Below are positions 1-11,788 of a stretch of DNA of 64,000 bases, piece by piece. Source of the stretch: Spirodela intermedia (lineage: Eukaryota; Streptophyta; Magnoliopsida; Alismatales; Araceae). The translations under genes and the position numbers were made by a program. Below the pieces are notes generated by a model. The model was not told the DNA's origin. It did not search any database and saw only the letters and a list, made by a program, of their open reading frames with translations. The stretch covers positions 1,654,892-1,718,891 of the forward strand of contig LR746265.1 of NCBI GenBank assembly GCA_902729315.2, given 5' to 3'. How positions within the stretch are numbered: position 1 is the first letter of the stretch; every line of letters begins with the position of its first letter.

Positions 1-1221
1 TTACTATTTCATTCTAGTGAATTTATTTTTTAATGTCGAGTAATTCTTTTTCCAGGGAATGACCTAGGAAAAGAGTAAAATGTTGGCGATTTTTTTCTCG
101 TCATCTTTATATAGGGTACTTTATTTATAAATTTCTACATTTCCTAGTTGTTTTGCCTTACTGCTTTAGGCATCATTTGGAACGGAAAACAGCTACCTGT
201 GGCTTCCATTTTTCCCCTGTTGGCAACTACGGTAGAAGGAAAGAAACAGAACCGATTCTGAGAATATATCCATTTTCGTTTTGGTCCCTGTAACGCAACT
301 CTTTCCGAGCTCACCTCTCTTGATCCATTGCCCCCTTGGCTTGGGGGATGGTATGTTTTCTTTTCTGAATCCTTGGCCTGCCTGTGTTTCTACCTCTGTT
401 TCCTCTAATTGAGCCATTTCTACCTTCCTAGACCTACCGCAGGAATTCCACTCGTGCTATACCCTTTTTCTCAGGGGAGGAAGTTAGTGTGGAAGGTTTG
501 TTTGTTATAACTGGAGGACATACCTTTTGGTAGAAGTCTCTATCATTAAATCAATCCACAACCTGTGGCAATAGGTTTATTTAGCATATTTTCGCTGAGC
601 TTGTCATGGAGCTTGCTTGCCTGATGACATTGAGGCCATACCTTGGCCTTGTTCGATTGACATCATCCCTTATTTTCTCATCTGAGAATCAGTTTCAAAC
701 TAAATCCACCTATTTTATGATCAGATGTTCAAGTAAAGATCCAGTAGGCCTTCTTTCGTAGTTTTTGGGTAGTTCTCTTTTATTAGGCCACAGAGTTAAC
801 ATAGTCACCGGTCATACCCCTTGGCCGCAAAGATATATTTTGGTCAGAAAAAAAAAAAGGCTCAGAAAAACGTCTTAAAGTACTCCTGAGATTCAATTTA
901 TAAATCAGTACGTCTCTGAAGAGTAAGAATTATGATAATGAACATTGGGAGAAGTCCACTAGTAAGATTATCTAATGTGCTTTAGGACTTCCATTTGGAA
1001 GAAGTCTCCTTTTTTTCTCCTATTTATGCTGATATTTCTAACTTGAGAGGTCGAATAATTTATGCATTTGGCTAACCTCGTTTTATTCCTTTTTTGTTCT
1101 TATTTATATTTATTTGAAAACTGCACATTAGAATATACATGCAGATTCAAATTCCAGTACTTCATCCTTACGCTACTATTTTCCAGTCTTGGCTTATGAT
1201 AGTGGTTTATGTTTGATTCAG
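1..1221. other. Upstream intron of the OTU protease gene; no exon recognised
   Basis: This AT-rich stretch precedes the first recognisable OTU exon at 1222. The exon at 1222 starts in phase 2 (it supplies only the last base of its first codon), so at least one coding exon must lie upstream. I looked for an exon encoding the usual N-terminal region of this family and found none, so it is probably left of the window and this stretch is an intron. The short ORFs here look like chance. Confidence 0.5.
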
Positions 1222-3733
1222 GTTACAGTTATTTGAATTGGTTGAGCGGAAGGTTGAGGGAGATGGTAACTGTCAGGTTGGTTGTGGAATCTGTTAATCT
1301 TCTTCCCAATTATTACTTGTTAATAGGAAATCAAAACTTTTCTAATTCTTTGATGAATAATGTAAACCTCAGAACTTATCCCGAAACTAACCATTTCCAC
1401 TTGGATTAATCTTATTTAGTTTTAGGATGCAGATATAACTTGATTAGCTTTAATATGCTGTTAAATCTTTACCTCTGGGAATAGGTAAAGATAAAAACAA
1501 GCTTTTAGACGGGTGACCACTTTATTTTACTATTCAACTAATTAAAGGTATCGAATTATCGATATCTGATCAGAAATTAATTATGTGTGAAATTTAGTTT
1601 TCCTGCTAGGGAAATGCAGATTTTGCTCATGAAACGTTTTAACGATTACTTATGACTTAATTATTAACCATGTCTTGCCGTCGTTCTTTTGGTTTCTTAT
1701 AGTTTATCTAACTGATGAGGTGTCCATTACACTTTTTCAGAAATATAATTCTTATATGTTCCCAAGTCCTTTATTTCTTTGGTACTAGAATTCTCTAGTA
1801 GGTGATTACTTAGATTGTTTATTGGATGACTTCATAATGAATCTATATAAAAAATCCTTCTCCTGCTGACAAGTGGATTCGTACTGCTGACACAATGATT
1901 TTGAGCCCTATGATGTTTATTCGAATCCAAGTTCAAAGGCACCGGGTATGGATTTTTATAGAAATCAAGCTATGGTTGTGCAACATTTTTGTGTCATGCA
2001 GATGCTCATTCTCTGTAGGTGGTCCCAGTAAATAACCTGCATTGGAAACTTTGATCTGATCTTTTTTAATTGTTTAGATGATGCCGATGAATACTTGATT
2101 GATAAACCATCATATCACATTTTCGTAATCCTTGTCAATGCATCGACAAACAACATCGTGCGTATAGGGCTGTCCAAAAAAGCAAGTGGCCGACACCCAA
2201 AAGGACGAAGAGACAGTGAAATGGTGAAAGCTAGCATTGGGAACTTCGCATAGTCCCATTGATATACTCATTTAATGCTAACATGCGGTCAAGTGTCTCC
2301 AATGGGCAAAAAACTAGGCAATTCAAGGTTACTACTCCCTTGCTGAATGGTACATCAGTGCAATATAATGCAATATACTGTAATATAATGCATTATATTG
2401 AATATCAATGATATTGAAGGTGTGAATGAGCGGACAGATTGTTCTTCCCTCGGTTTCTTTTTTAGAGAGATATCAATGATATCAAGGCTCGATTATGTTT
2501 GTGCCTCACTTCTTTCATTCACTGGTGAAATTTTTGCAATCTGAATTCTCATTCAACGAAATTATTTTCTTGAATCTCCTATTCCCTAGTTTCGGGCACT
2601 ATCCGATCAATTCTACCGGACCGCAGAGCATCACACATTTGTCCGTCAGCAAGTTATTTATCAGGTTGGTTCACCTCTTCACAGCAATATTTTATATACT
2701 ATTTTTCATGAATCTACGTGGGGCAAGTACCTTGGGTTTCATTTCCTCACTCCTACCCGGATGATATTGCAGCTTAAATCTCACCCTGAGATCTATGGGG
2801 GATATGTCCCCATGACATATGATGAATACTTGAAGAAGATGTCCGGGTTAGCTCTCCACTCCGCGACACTTTGCTTCATTAGATGTTTATTCCTTGAAAC
2901 TACGCGTTGACTGTCCCCCCCCCCCCCCCCCCCCTCGCATGGACAGGACTGGTGAATGGGGCGACCACGTCACTCTGCAAGCTGCTGCAGACTCGGTATG
3001 GTAACATTTTTTATTCAGATTTCTGCTTCCATAAACATATTATAATTCGATTTTCTGTTCTATTCCAAGTGAACTTTTACTCTTTAGTGCCCACCTTGCC
3101 ACGAGAGTATGATCCGGCAGGGCAGGGCAGTGCCTGTTCACACTACCTCACCTCTCAAATCTAGTAAAAAAAACGTTGACTATCCTGGTCAGACCCATGA
3201 AACCGCGGAAACGTTGACTCACCCAGAAAAAACCAGCTACCCCAGTCTTCCATTTTCGTCGCCGGAACCTTGTTTGTTTTCCCTTTTCTTCTTTTTTTCA
3301 TCAAATCACTGCAAGATGAGCATGAACTTGACGTGGCTCCGCATTTCTTGTCCTGGCCCAGTATGGAGTTAGAATATTCGTCTTCACATCTTTCAAGGAT
3401 ACGTGCTACATTGAGATACTACCTTCCGTACAGAAATCAGAGAGAGGTATGCTTTTCTTCCTACTGCTCGTATCCATGTTCTTTTTCTTTCTCAAGCGGG
3501 GTAACTCAAAAAAATCCATCTCTCTCTCTCTCTCTCTCGCAGTTATATTACTGAGCTTCTGGGCTGAGGTGCACTACAACTCAATTTACCCACACGGAGG
3601 TAAGCCCTCTAGTTCCCCACTCTCTGCTCATCTCCGCCGGTGGAAGTGATCCGTTGACTTTCTGGGTACAGAGTTGCCGCCATCCGAGTCGAAGAGGAAG
3701 AAGAGTTGGTGGCCCTTTGGACATGGCCATTAG
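1222..3733 (+). CDS. OTU-domain cysteine protease (deubiquitinase), 5' part outside the window
   Basis: Ovarian-tumour family deubiquitinase, which removes ubiquitin from proteins. Exons: 1222-1276, 2590-2664, 2773-2846, 2947-2995, 3362-3446, 3543-3599, 3672-3733; all junctions are GT-AG and in phase, giving the last 152 residues. Visible landmarks in order: GDGNCQ with the catalytic Cys at the end of the first exon, continuing as FRALSDQFYR; then YGGYVPMTYDEYLKKM; GEWGDHVTLQAAADS; a strand region ending in TCYIEILP; and WAEVHYNSIYP with the catalytic His. The protein ends in a basic-aromatic tail (KRKKSWWPFGHGH) like other plant members of this group. The N-terminus is missing because its exons lie upstream. 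Intron 4 contains a run of 20 C, and the acceptor of intron 6 uses a CT microsatellite as its polypyrimidine tract. Identity is firm; the exact paralogue is not determined. Confidence 0.9.
2915..2934. repeat. Poly-C tract of 20 bases in an OTU intron
   Basis: An uninterrupted run of C lies 12 bases before the acceptor of the short intron 2847-2946. It may act as part of the polypyrimidine tract. Such runs are prone to length error in sequencing. Confidence 0.9.
3518..3538. repeat. CT microsatellite at a splice acceptor
   Basis: A TC dinucleotide run ends immediately before the CAG acceptor at 3540-3542 of the OTU gene, so it forms the polypyrimidine tract of that intron. Confidence 0.85.
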
Positions 3734-3841
3734 TACGTGCGCTCGCACGTGTGTTGGGGTGGTGGGGTTAGATGCCTTCATTTTTCTTACTTTCTCTTCC
3801 CCACCATTCCTCCTGATACATTTCCGTAATTAAATATACCT

Positions 3842-3884
<43 letters not shown>

Positions 3885-4266
3885 GGATGATGGGTTGGGC
3901 AGACCGGGCCTGGATGGTTGGAAGCCCGTTGTTCGGCTCGACCCGCGAATCCCTCTGTGATGGCCGTCCACTTAATGTCGTGAGGTTTGGATCTCCCCTC
4001 ACCCGGAAATGGGCCTGATTCTGGGCCTCCAACCACGGCCCGAAAGCAGCCCGTTACTCTGCGAGCAAACCCTAGTTTGTTATCCCCTTTCTCGGAGCGG
4101 TGGTAGCCGTCGAATTCTCTCTCTCTCTCTTCTATCTCTCTAAAACCTCCTACAAAAACCTTCGTTTGTCGCTGGAGTGACACATATCTCTCTCGAACCT
4201 TGCAAATTTCGCTTCTTCTGAGAGGCGCGTTCGGAGCCTCTTCCTCCGCAGACGTCGCCGGCGAGG
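3734..4266. promoter_or_regulatory. OTU 3' end and CPN60A promoter region with CT tracts
   Basis: This 533-bp spacer holds a long CT run (about 3849-3879) and a shorter one (about 4108-4130), both upstream of the CPN60A start at 4267. Such runs in the transcribed strand upstream of plant start codons often lie in the core promoter or leader. The arginine/glutamate-repeat ORFs on the opposite strand come from the CT run and are not genes. Confidence 0.5.
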
Positions 4267-6979
4267 ATGGCCGCAGCCAACGCAATCTCCACCGCCTCCG
4301 TACTCCGGTACTCTGGACAGGTTCTGCTCCCCCTTTCTTTCTCTCTCACTGCAATCCTTTCACCGATCTTTGCTCTTGTGCTGTATTTGCGTGATCTGCT
4401 TGCATCAGGAGAGCTCGAGGAGGGTGAGACAGGGGCAGAGGCCCGGCGGCGGGCCGGCCGCGGCGCGCAGGTTCGTCGTCCGAGCTTCTATTAAGGATAT
4501 CGCCTTCGACCAGAAGTCCAGAAGCGCCCTACAGGCCGGCGTCGAGAAGCTCGCAGATGCCGTCGGAGTCACCCTCGGTCCACGAGGTAGGTGGATTCCT
4601 CCTCGTTTACCTCATTAAAGAGAAACATCGAGGAAATCGGAAATTAATATACGTTCTTCTCCGTTCTTCGCTGCTTTAGGTTTTTCAATTGGCACCTTCC
4701 TGTGATTTCTCTCCAGTTTTTCTCTCCTATTCGAGGCCTGGATGTGGATTTTATTGACTTCTTTGTTGATTTGAATGTCGTCGATTCGGTGAAATCTTTC
4801 TGACTCTGTGAGGTCCAGGATGAGACTGATCGGTTCCATCTCTCTCCCTGAAGGGAGGAATGTGGTTCTCGACGAATTTGGAACCCCCAAGGTCGTCAAC
4901 GACGGAGTCACGATCGCCAGGGCGATCGAGCTTGCCGATCCCATGGAGAACGCCGGCGCGGCCTTGATCAGGGAGGTAAGATCGATTGCTTACTCCCCTG
5001 GTGATGGCCATTTTCATCCGTTAGGTCTGAGTATCGCCGGCTCGAACGCGTCCGTGGATAACGAATGAAGCCCTCCGCTGTCCCCGGTGCAGGTCGCCAG
5101 CAAAACCAACGACTCTGCCGGCGATGGGACTACCACCGCCTCCGTTCTCGCGAGGGAAATCATCAAGCTAGGACTACTGAGTGTCACTTCTGGCGCGAAC
5201 CCCGTCGCCATCAAGAAGGGGATCGACAAGACCGTCGCTGCCCTTGTGCAGGAGCTCGAGAACAAATCTCGGCCCGTCAAGGGGCGGGGCGATATAAAAG
5301 GTGCGTTCCCGTGAATCCTCGCCTGCTGTTAAAATCATCCTGGTTCCATTTCCAGTGATTGTTCTCTAGTCGACTGTGTGTGTGAAATCATCGAACTAGG
5401 ATCTTCCTCCCCTCGATCCTAGTTCGATGATTTCATTTCTGCTTCGAGGCCCCCCATTGAAGAAGGATGAACATATTAAGGCGGCATCTCTCTGTTTGCA
5501 GCTGTGGCCACTATTTCAGCGGGCAACGACGAACTGATCGGCACCATGATTGCCGATGCGATCGATAAGGTCGGCCCGGACGGGGTCCTCTCCATCGAGT
5601 CTTCATCTTCCTTCGAGACGACCATCGACGTAGAAGAAGGGATGGAGGTGGGACTGCCTCCGACCATCCATCCATCCGGTCAAAAGCCCATCCTTCTGCC
5701 TCGCCGTTGATATTTTCTTCTCGCCGTTGAACCCTCGCAGATCGATCGAGGCTATGCGTCCCCCCAGTTCGTGACTAACCCGGAGAAGCAGACCGTCGAG
5801 TTTGAGAACGTCAGAGTCCTGGTGACGGACCACAAGATCTCCACCATAAAGGAGATGATCCCGCTCCTGGAGAAGACCACCCAGCTGAGGGCTCCTCTTC
5901 TCATCATCGCCGAAGATGTCACCGGCGAGGCTCTGGCCACCCTCGTCGTGAACAAGCTTCGAGGAATCCTCAATGTCGCCGCGATCAAAGCCCCCGGTTT
6001 TGGTGAGAGAAGGAAGGCCCTGCTCCAGGACATCGCCATCGTCACTGGTAGGTCGCCGATTTCCCCTAAAAAAAAAGTGGGGGAAGATCTCCCCCTTTCC
6101 TTCCCTCCCACTACGAGTTCCTGATGCTTTTTCCTTTCATTCTCTCCTGATGTTTTCAGGGGCCGAGTTCTTGGCGAAGGATCTTGGCCTTCTGGTGGAG
6201 AAGGCCACCGTGGAGCAGCTGGGGACGGCGAGGAAGATAACCATCTCACAGACCTCCACCACCATCATCGCGGACGCGGCGACCAAGGACGAGATCCAGT
6301 CGAGGATCGCCCAGATTAAGAAGGAGCTCGCGGAGACGGACTCGGTCTACGATTCGGAGAAGCTCGCCGAGAGGATCGCCAAGCTCTCCGGCGGCGTCGC
6401 TGTCATCAAGGTCGGAGCAGCCACTGAGGCCGAGCTGGAGGACCGGAAGCTGAGGATCGAGGACGCCAAGAACGCCACCTTCGCTGCCATAGAGGAAGGC
6501 ATCGTCCCCGGCGGCGGCGCCGCCTTCGTCCACCTCTCCACCTGCGTTCCCGCGATCAGGGAGACGATCGACGACCCGGAAGAGCGGCTGGGCGCCGACA
6601 TCATCCAGAAGGTGACTCCGAGTGATCATTCTTACTAGTTACTTCACCTCACCGAGAGATCTCTCTGACGCCCTTTCTCTCTCCGCAGGCTCTGGTGGCG
6701 CCGGCGTCGCTGATCGCGCAGAACGCGGGGGTGGAGGGGGAGGTGGTGGTGGAGAAGGTCAGGGAGAGCGAGTGGGAGATGGGATACAACGCAATGACGG
6801 ACCAGTACGAGAACCTGGTGGAGACGGGGGTCATCGACCCGGCCAAGGTGACCAGGTGCGCCCTCCAGAACGCCGCCTCCGTCGCCGGCATGGTGCTCAC
6901 CACGCAGGCCATCGTCGTCGAGAAGCCCAAGCGCAGGACTCCCGTGGCGGCGCCGTCAGCCGGCACCCTTTCCGTCTGA
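4267..6979 (+). CDS. CPN60A: Chloroplast chaperonin 60 subunit alpha (RuBisCO large-subunit binding protein alpha)
   Basis: Group I chaperonin subunit that folds imported and plastid-made proteins such as RuBisCO large subunit, in mixed rings with CPN60 beta. Eight exons: 4267-4320, 4409-4586, 4854-4975, 5093-5300, 5502-5647, 5741-6047, 6160-6611, 6689-6979, giving 585 residues, the usual length. Residues 1 to about 44 are an Arg/Ala-rich transit peptide (cleavage plausible at VVRA/S). GroEL hallmarks: [14 protein letters not shown], the AGDGTTT nucleotide loop at about 127-133, [24 protein letters not shown] at about 423-428 and the EDAKNA...EEGIVPGGG block at about 439-458. The alpha type is chosen over beta because of [19 protein letters not shown] and [19 protein letters not shown] followed by QAIVVEKPK. 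The C-terminal tail lacks a Gly-Gly-Met repeat, as in plastid forms. Intron 4 carries a perfect hairpin (5384-5434). The 3' end converges on the HTD2 gene. Confidence 0.97.
5384..5434. repeat. Perfect inverted repeat: 20-bp stem, 11-nt loop, in CPN60A intron 4
   Basis: The left arm 5384-5403 (starting GAAATCATCGAA) is the exact reverse complement of the right arm 5415-5434; the pyrimidine-only loop is 5404-5414. One more A-T pair extends the stem outward. It lies wholly inside the intron 5301-5501. It could be a structured intron element, a small-RNA-like hairpin, or the remains of a foldback element. Confidence 0.9.
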
Positions 6980-7415
6980 GAACCGGCCGGGTGCTGCTGC
7001 TGCTGCTTCTTCTTCTTCCTCCCCCCCTGCCGGTGGGCGCTTGAAACTCTCTCGACGAGGAGAGAGAGAGAGAGAGAGGCGCCGGCGGCCTCTTCTGCGA
7101 CAGCCCGGCGGCGCTTCCGCCGCCTTCCCCTTCTTGCCCTGGCGTGAATTATGGAAATGCCGAATGCGGCTCTGTTTTGAATTCTCCGAGGAGGATGAGG
7201 AGGGCTCGACTTCCAATCTGCCCTCCGCTAGATGTCAACGTTTAAAGCTGTTCCCAAACCCACTGGCGATGAACACAGTAGTTGGTCAGTTAATTCTCTA
7301 AATTTCTCTACATTTTTCTTCTGGACCAAGCGGTCGAAGATGCGAGCAGCAGGATGGTGAGGAATGTGAAAGAGGCTGAAGAAGAAGAAGATGACGACAA
7401 CGATGATGATGGCGG
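6980..7415. other. Convergent 3' spacer between CPN60A and HTD2
   Basis: Holds the 3' untranslated regions of two genes that point toward each other (stops at 6979 on + and 7416 on -). A short GA run lies at about 7061-7078. No extra coding region is supported; the two transcripts may overlap. Confidence 0.6.
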
Positions 7416-8262
7416 TCAGGTCGCCGGCCATGATTTCAACGTCAAGGTCGGCAGGATCACCGTAGCGTGGCCGTCGAGAACGGGCGTCTCCCCGCCGTCT
7501 CTGAAGCACTTGGTAGAGAACTTCGCGCTGGTGGGATGGATTGACGAGCGTCAGGGAGGGCAAACAATCAGAACAGAAAGAAGAGCGAAACCGATGGAGG
7601 TTTCGGGGGCGTACATGAATCGCTTCTTGATCTCCCTGATGCCGACCGGTTGAATCTGTGCGGTGATCTCCTCGTCGATGTACACCGGCAATTTGAATTG
7701 CAGCGTCTGCGAGACGTAGATGGCCCCCGGCTGTGGATTCAAAAACGAACGCGAAGATGTGAGCAGGTTCTTTGGCCGAGAGCTTCACCGCTTCTCGTCC
7801 TCAATCCGCAGAAGTAACCACCCAAACAGAAATCTCGATCGAGAGATTGCAGCGGGAACGGCCGAGTTAAGTAAGATCTTCGTCCCCATCGTTTCATCCA
7901 GTCGATTGAGACAAGATGCCTGAATTAATTCAAATGCCGTCTGCACGGATCAAGATCGAGAGGGAGCTTACGAAGTGGGAGGCGACGATCCGGGGGAAGA
8001 GGGAGGCGACGAGCATGCCGTGAACGATCGGGCCGAGGAATCCGGCGACTCCAGACGCGACCTCCGGGTCGAAGTGGACGGGATTCGTGTCCCAGCTGAC
8101 CTTCGAGTACGCCAACACGTCCGCCTCTGAGAACCGTCTCGACAGGCTCAACACGCTCCCAATCTCGAGGATCTTCCCCGCCGCCGCCGCTGTCGGGGAC
8201 GAGGACGACGAGAAAGATGCCCCGCGGGGGCCGCGCAGGAGAGGAAGAACTCGGAGGAGCAT
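7416..8262 (-). CDS. HTD2: Mitochondrial 3-hydroxyacyl-thioester dehydratase (MaoC/hotdog fold)
   Basis: Dehydratase of mitochondrial type II fatty acid synthesis, converting 3-hydroxyacyl-ACP to trans-2-enoyl-ACP on the route to octanoyl-ACP and lipoate. Three exons on the minus strand: 8262-7972, 7730-7615, 7527-7416, all in phase, giving 172 residues. Residues 1 to about 29 are Arg/Ser/Ala-rich and fit a mitochondrial presequence. The hydratase-2 motif YSKVSWDTNPVHFD at about 52-65 carries the catalytic Asp58 and His63, followed by GPIVHGM at 77-83. The second half contains KFSTKCF and LDGHATVILPTL. An in-frame ATG 15 codons upstream (8307) could also start the protein; I prefer 8262 because the presequence then begins with a hydrophobic/basic stretch. 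The other minus-strand reading frame spanning exons 2-3 is a shadow. Its transcription start faces a 4-kb spacer toward AK6. Confidence 0.9.
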
Positions 8263-8708
8263 TATCTTATCTTCCCCCTCCCCCACCGACGGGAGGAGAA
8301 GAAGCAAACAGAGGAGGAAAGACGCGGGGAGGGCGGATTAGGTCTCCCAGAAGGAGGAAGGCTCTTCCTTCCTCTTCGAACGCCAGCCACCGGAGGAGCA
8401 AGCCAGCCGACCTCGGCGGCGTCCCAAGCCACTCGACCTCGGAGACCAAGTCGGTGGGGTTTTTAGTGTAGAAATCCCTTCAAACCCCCATATGAACCGC
8501 CGACTGCGAGCCCTAAAGGAGAAATCCGTGAAAATCCTGCCCCCTAATAACATTTACGCTATAGCACCCACACACCTGGAACAGTAAGTGCCTGCAAATC
8601 CTCCCTCCTGTTAGGATTTAATCTTCGTACTGGACTGAAGATGGAGGGAATTTATTAGTCTCAAAATAGGTTAGACCTCTAGGTGTGTTTGTATTGAGAG
8701 GGAGTCAA

Positions 8709-9330
8709 ATTTGGATGTTTTTACTTTTCTTCTAATTTTAATGATTTTCTCTAAACTATGTTAATGGGTCTACTTGCTAGGTTGAATTGTTTTCTAATTG
8801 TTTGTATATATACTTTCTTTTGTAGCAGCAAATTGGATGTTTTTACTTTTCTTCTAATTTTTATGATTTTCTTTAAACTATCTTAAATGGGTCTACTTGC
8901 TAGGTTGAATTGTTTTCTAATTGTTTGCATATCTACTTTCTTTTATAGCAGGAAATTTGGATGTTTTTATTTTTCATCTAATTTTAATGATTTTCTCTAA
9001 ACTATGTTAATGGGTCTACTTGCTAGGTTGAATTTGTTTGCATATTTACTTTCTTTTATAGCAGCAAATTTGGATGTTTTTATTTTTCTTCTAATTTTAA
9101 TGATTTTCTCTAAACTATATTAATGGGTCTACTTCGTAGGCTGAATTGTTTCCTTATTATTTGCATATATACTTTCTTTTATAGCAGTCAAATTTGGATG
9201 TTTTTACTTTTCTTCTAATTTTAATGATTTTCTCTAAACTATGTTAATGGGTCTACTTGCTAGGTTGAATTGTTTTCTAATTGTTTGTATATATACTTTC
9301 TTTTATAGCAACAAATTGGATGTTTTTACT
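8709..9330. repeat. Tandem array, about 122-bp unit, five copies
   Basis: The unit starts with TTGGATGTTTTTA and continues through a TTAATGGGTCTACTTGCTAGG core to a CTTTCTTTTATAGCAG end. Unit starts are near 8711, 8833, 8956, 9070 and 9193, with a sixth truncated copy near 9316. The third unit is about 8 bases short through a deletion after the GTTGAATT segment. Copies differ by a few substitutions only, so the array is recent. Confidence 0.93.
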
Positions 9331-11023
9331 TCATGCACTATAGAGACTTGTGTGAGTAAAGAGAGAATAGAGAGTGAACCTAGCAAGATCTTTCCTAAAA
9401 TTGTATGTCCCTAAATGGTTGAATAATTTAAGAAGGGGGGGGATGAATTTACTTTTAGTTTTTCTAAAAATATATCATTTATATCTTTTTATCAATATAA
9501 AGAAGTAAGCTAATAAAAAAATAATTCATAGAGTGATTTGGTCAACTCCTTTACCTGATATCCACTTTCAAGGACTCCACCTCATTTCCACTATTCCTCT
9601 TATAAACATACTTTTGATTTTAAGGGAATCAAGGATCCTTTACATTCTTCGGCTCCACGAGTCGATGACAAACTAACCTTAGAGTTCTTAGGTCCTTAGG
9701 TCTCTTTGTTGCAAACACACCACATGTGCTTCAACATACTGTATGACTACATTGACGACACACGACACGTGTCTCAACTAGTTCAAGTACACCACAATAG
9801 TTCAAAATCACAAAAATATAATGAAGAACAATTTTACTACATACTTTAATTCCTCTATTATGTTCACTATGAATTGTTGAAGGTGTTGAAGAAGGTTTGA
9901 GGATGTTAAGTTAAAATATTAAACTTTTGAACCATTAGAGACGTGTCCGAAGTTTATTTTGAATCAATGTATCTGATCCTTGAACTTTGGAGAGTAGAAG
10001 GTAGATGAACAGAAAGAAGAGTTGTATTTAGAGCATCAGCCATTGCCTAAAATTGTGTATTTTTTTATCTTGCCCTTGAATATGAACAAAGCATCTTATT
10101 TATATGTAGGGTGGGCCACCCCCTCTTTCCCCTTATCGGGTCGAATGGTCGAGCTAAAATGGACCTTAACAGGTCGTTGCAAATCCTGGAAAATACATAA
10201 AATAGTAACCCTAAAAAGTAAAAAAATTATCAGTCTCTTGATATCTCAAATATTTTTGAATGGTTTTTAGTCTTGAATTTTTCTTTGAATCAACTTTCTA
10301 TTGAGTGGTCGCACGCTAATATCTGTTGCATATTTTCTGAGATAAAAATTAATATAGTATAAAAAGTTATACTATTATATCATTCTACCCTTACGTGAAT
10401 ATATGAGGTCAGTAATATTGTAAAATTAATATCAAATCAAATATTTAATAATTATCTATAAAATTTGTTTCTCATGATTCCATATTCAAAGTCTTTTTAT
10501 TGATTACTCACGTGCATATATTATTGAAGCTATTTGATACAAAAAATTTAAGCATTAATATTTACATGTGATATGATTGCATCTTTACCTCGCATAAACT
10601 TTTTATTATCCTTATATCTAATTTGTCTAAGTCATATCTATGACATAACCATACTCATATAATTCAGACACCAGATCATTATTCAAGCAATCTAAACATC
10701 AATATAGTTACCACATCAATTGTGTATTCAAGTCACATCAAATATCATCAGTTTCAAGATAATCAAGTTAATATCTAAAAATCATCAAAATTATAGTTTA
10801 TCTTCTCAAGTTAATCCATAACACAACAAAAATATCATCATATTTTTACATTATTCACCCACACTATGATAATGATTTAAAACTCTAATACTATTAGTTG
10901 ATTTTAGGTTTCTCAAAATTGATAACTTGAGACTTAGATGAGTTGACCTTTGGACTAGAGAGATAGATAAAACATATTGATGAAGAGGACATGGTTGACT
11001 AATAATTTGGTGATAAACATATT

Positions 11024-11788
11024 GATGAAGAACTTTGATGATTGCACCGTTGATGAAAACACATGCCTCGATTAACACAAACAAAATAATGTCAATCAAC
11101 CTCAACTTAAAGACGAAGACACCATCAAAGAAATCAATTGGTTAAACAAATATGGATTCCTTGTCCTTGGGACCAAAGGGTTGACATTGAGCCCATATAT
11201 CTTCACTATCTTTGGGACCGAAGAGCTGCAATTTCACTAATGAACAAGTCACCCTTAGGACAGGAGGACAAAAAGATGATGAAGAACTTTGATGATTGCA
11301 TCGTTGATGAAACCACACGCCTTAATTAACACAAACAAAATAATGTCAATCAACCTCAACTTAAAGACGATGACACCATCAAAGAAATCAATTGGTTAAA
11401 CAAAGATAGATTCCTTGTCCTTGGGACCAAAAGGGTTGACATTGAGCCCATATATCTTCACTACCTTTGGGACTGAAGGGTTGCGATTTCACTAATGAAC
11501 ACATCACCCTTAGGACAGGAGGACAAGAAGATGATGAAGAACTTTGATGATTGCATCGTTGATGAAAACACACGCCTTAATTAACACAAATAAAATAATG
11601 TTAATCAACCTCAACTTAAAGACGATGACACCATCAAAGAAATCAATTGGTTAAACAAAGATAGATTCCTTGTCCTTGGGACCAAAGGGTTGACATTGAG
11701 CCCATATATCTTCACTACCTTTGGGACCAAAGGGCTGAGATTTCACTAATGAACACGACACCCTTAGGACAAGAGGACAAGAAGATGA
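11024..11788. repeat. Tandem array, about 254-bp unit, three copies
   Basis: The repeated segment includes GAAGAACTTTGATGATTGCA, a TCAATCAACCTCAACTTAAA stretch and a CTTGGGACCAAAGGGTTGAC stretch. Unit landmarks GAAGAACTTT recur at 11027, 11281 and 11536, giving periods of 254 and 255. Inside each unit a GGGACC-containing subrepeat occurs twice. Copies differ by scattered substitutions. Confidence 0.92.

Noticed and set aside
2341-2480. AT-rich palindromes (for example 2382-2399), possible foldback element
   Set aside because: Short and low complexity within an OTU intron; not distinguishable from chance in AT-rich DNA.
3830-4285. Long minus-strand ORF ending in a repeated Arg-Glu stretch
   Set aside because: It is generated by the CT microsatellite and covers the CPN60A leader in antisense; no domain or family similarity.
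7228-7788. 186-residue minus-strand ORF
   Set aside because: It is a frame shadow across HTD2 exons 2 and 3; the spliced frame gives the conserved hydratase sequence.
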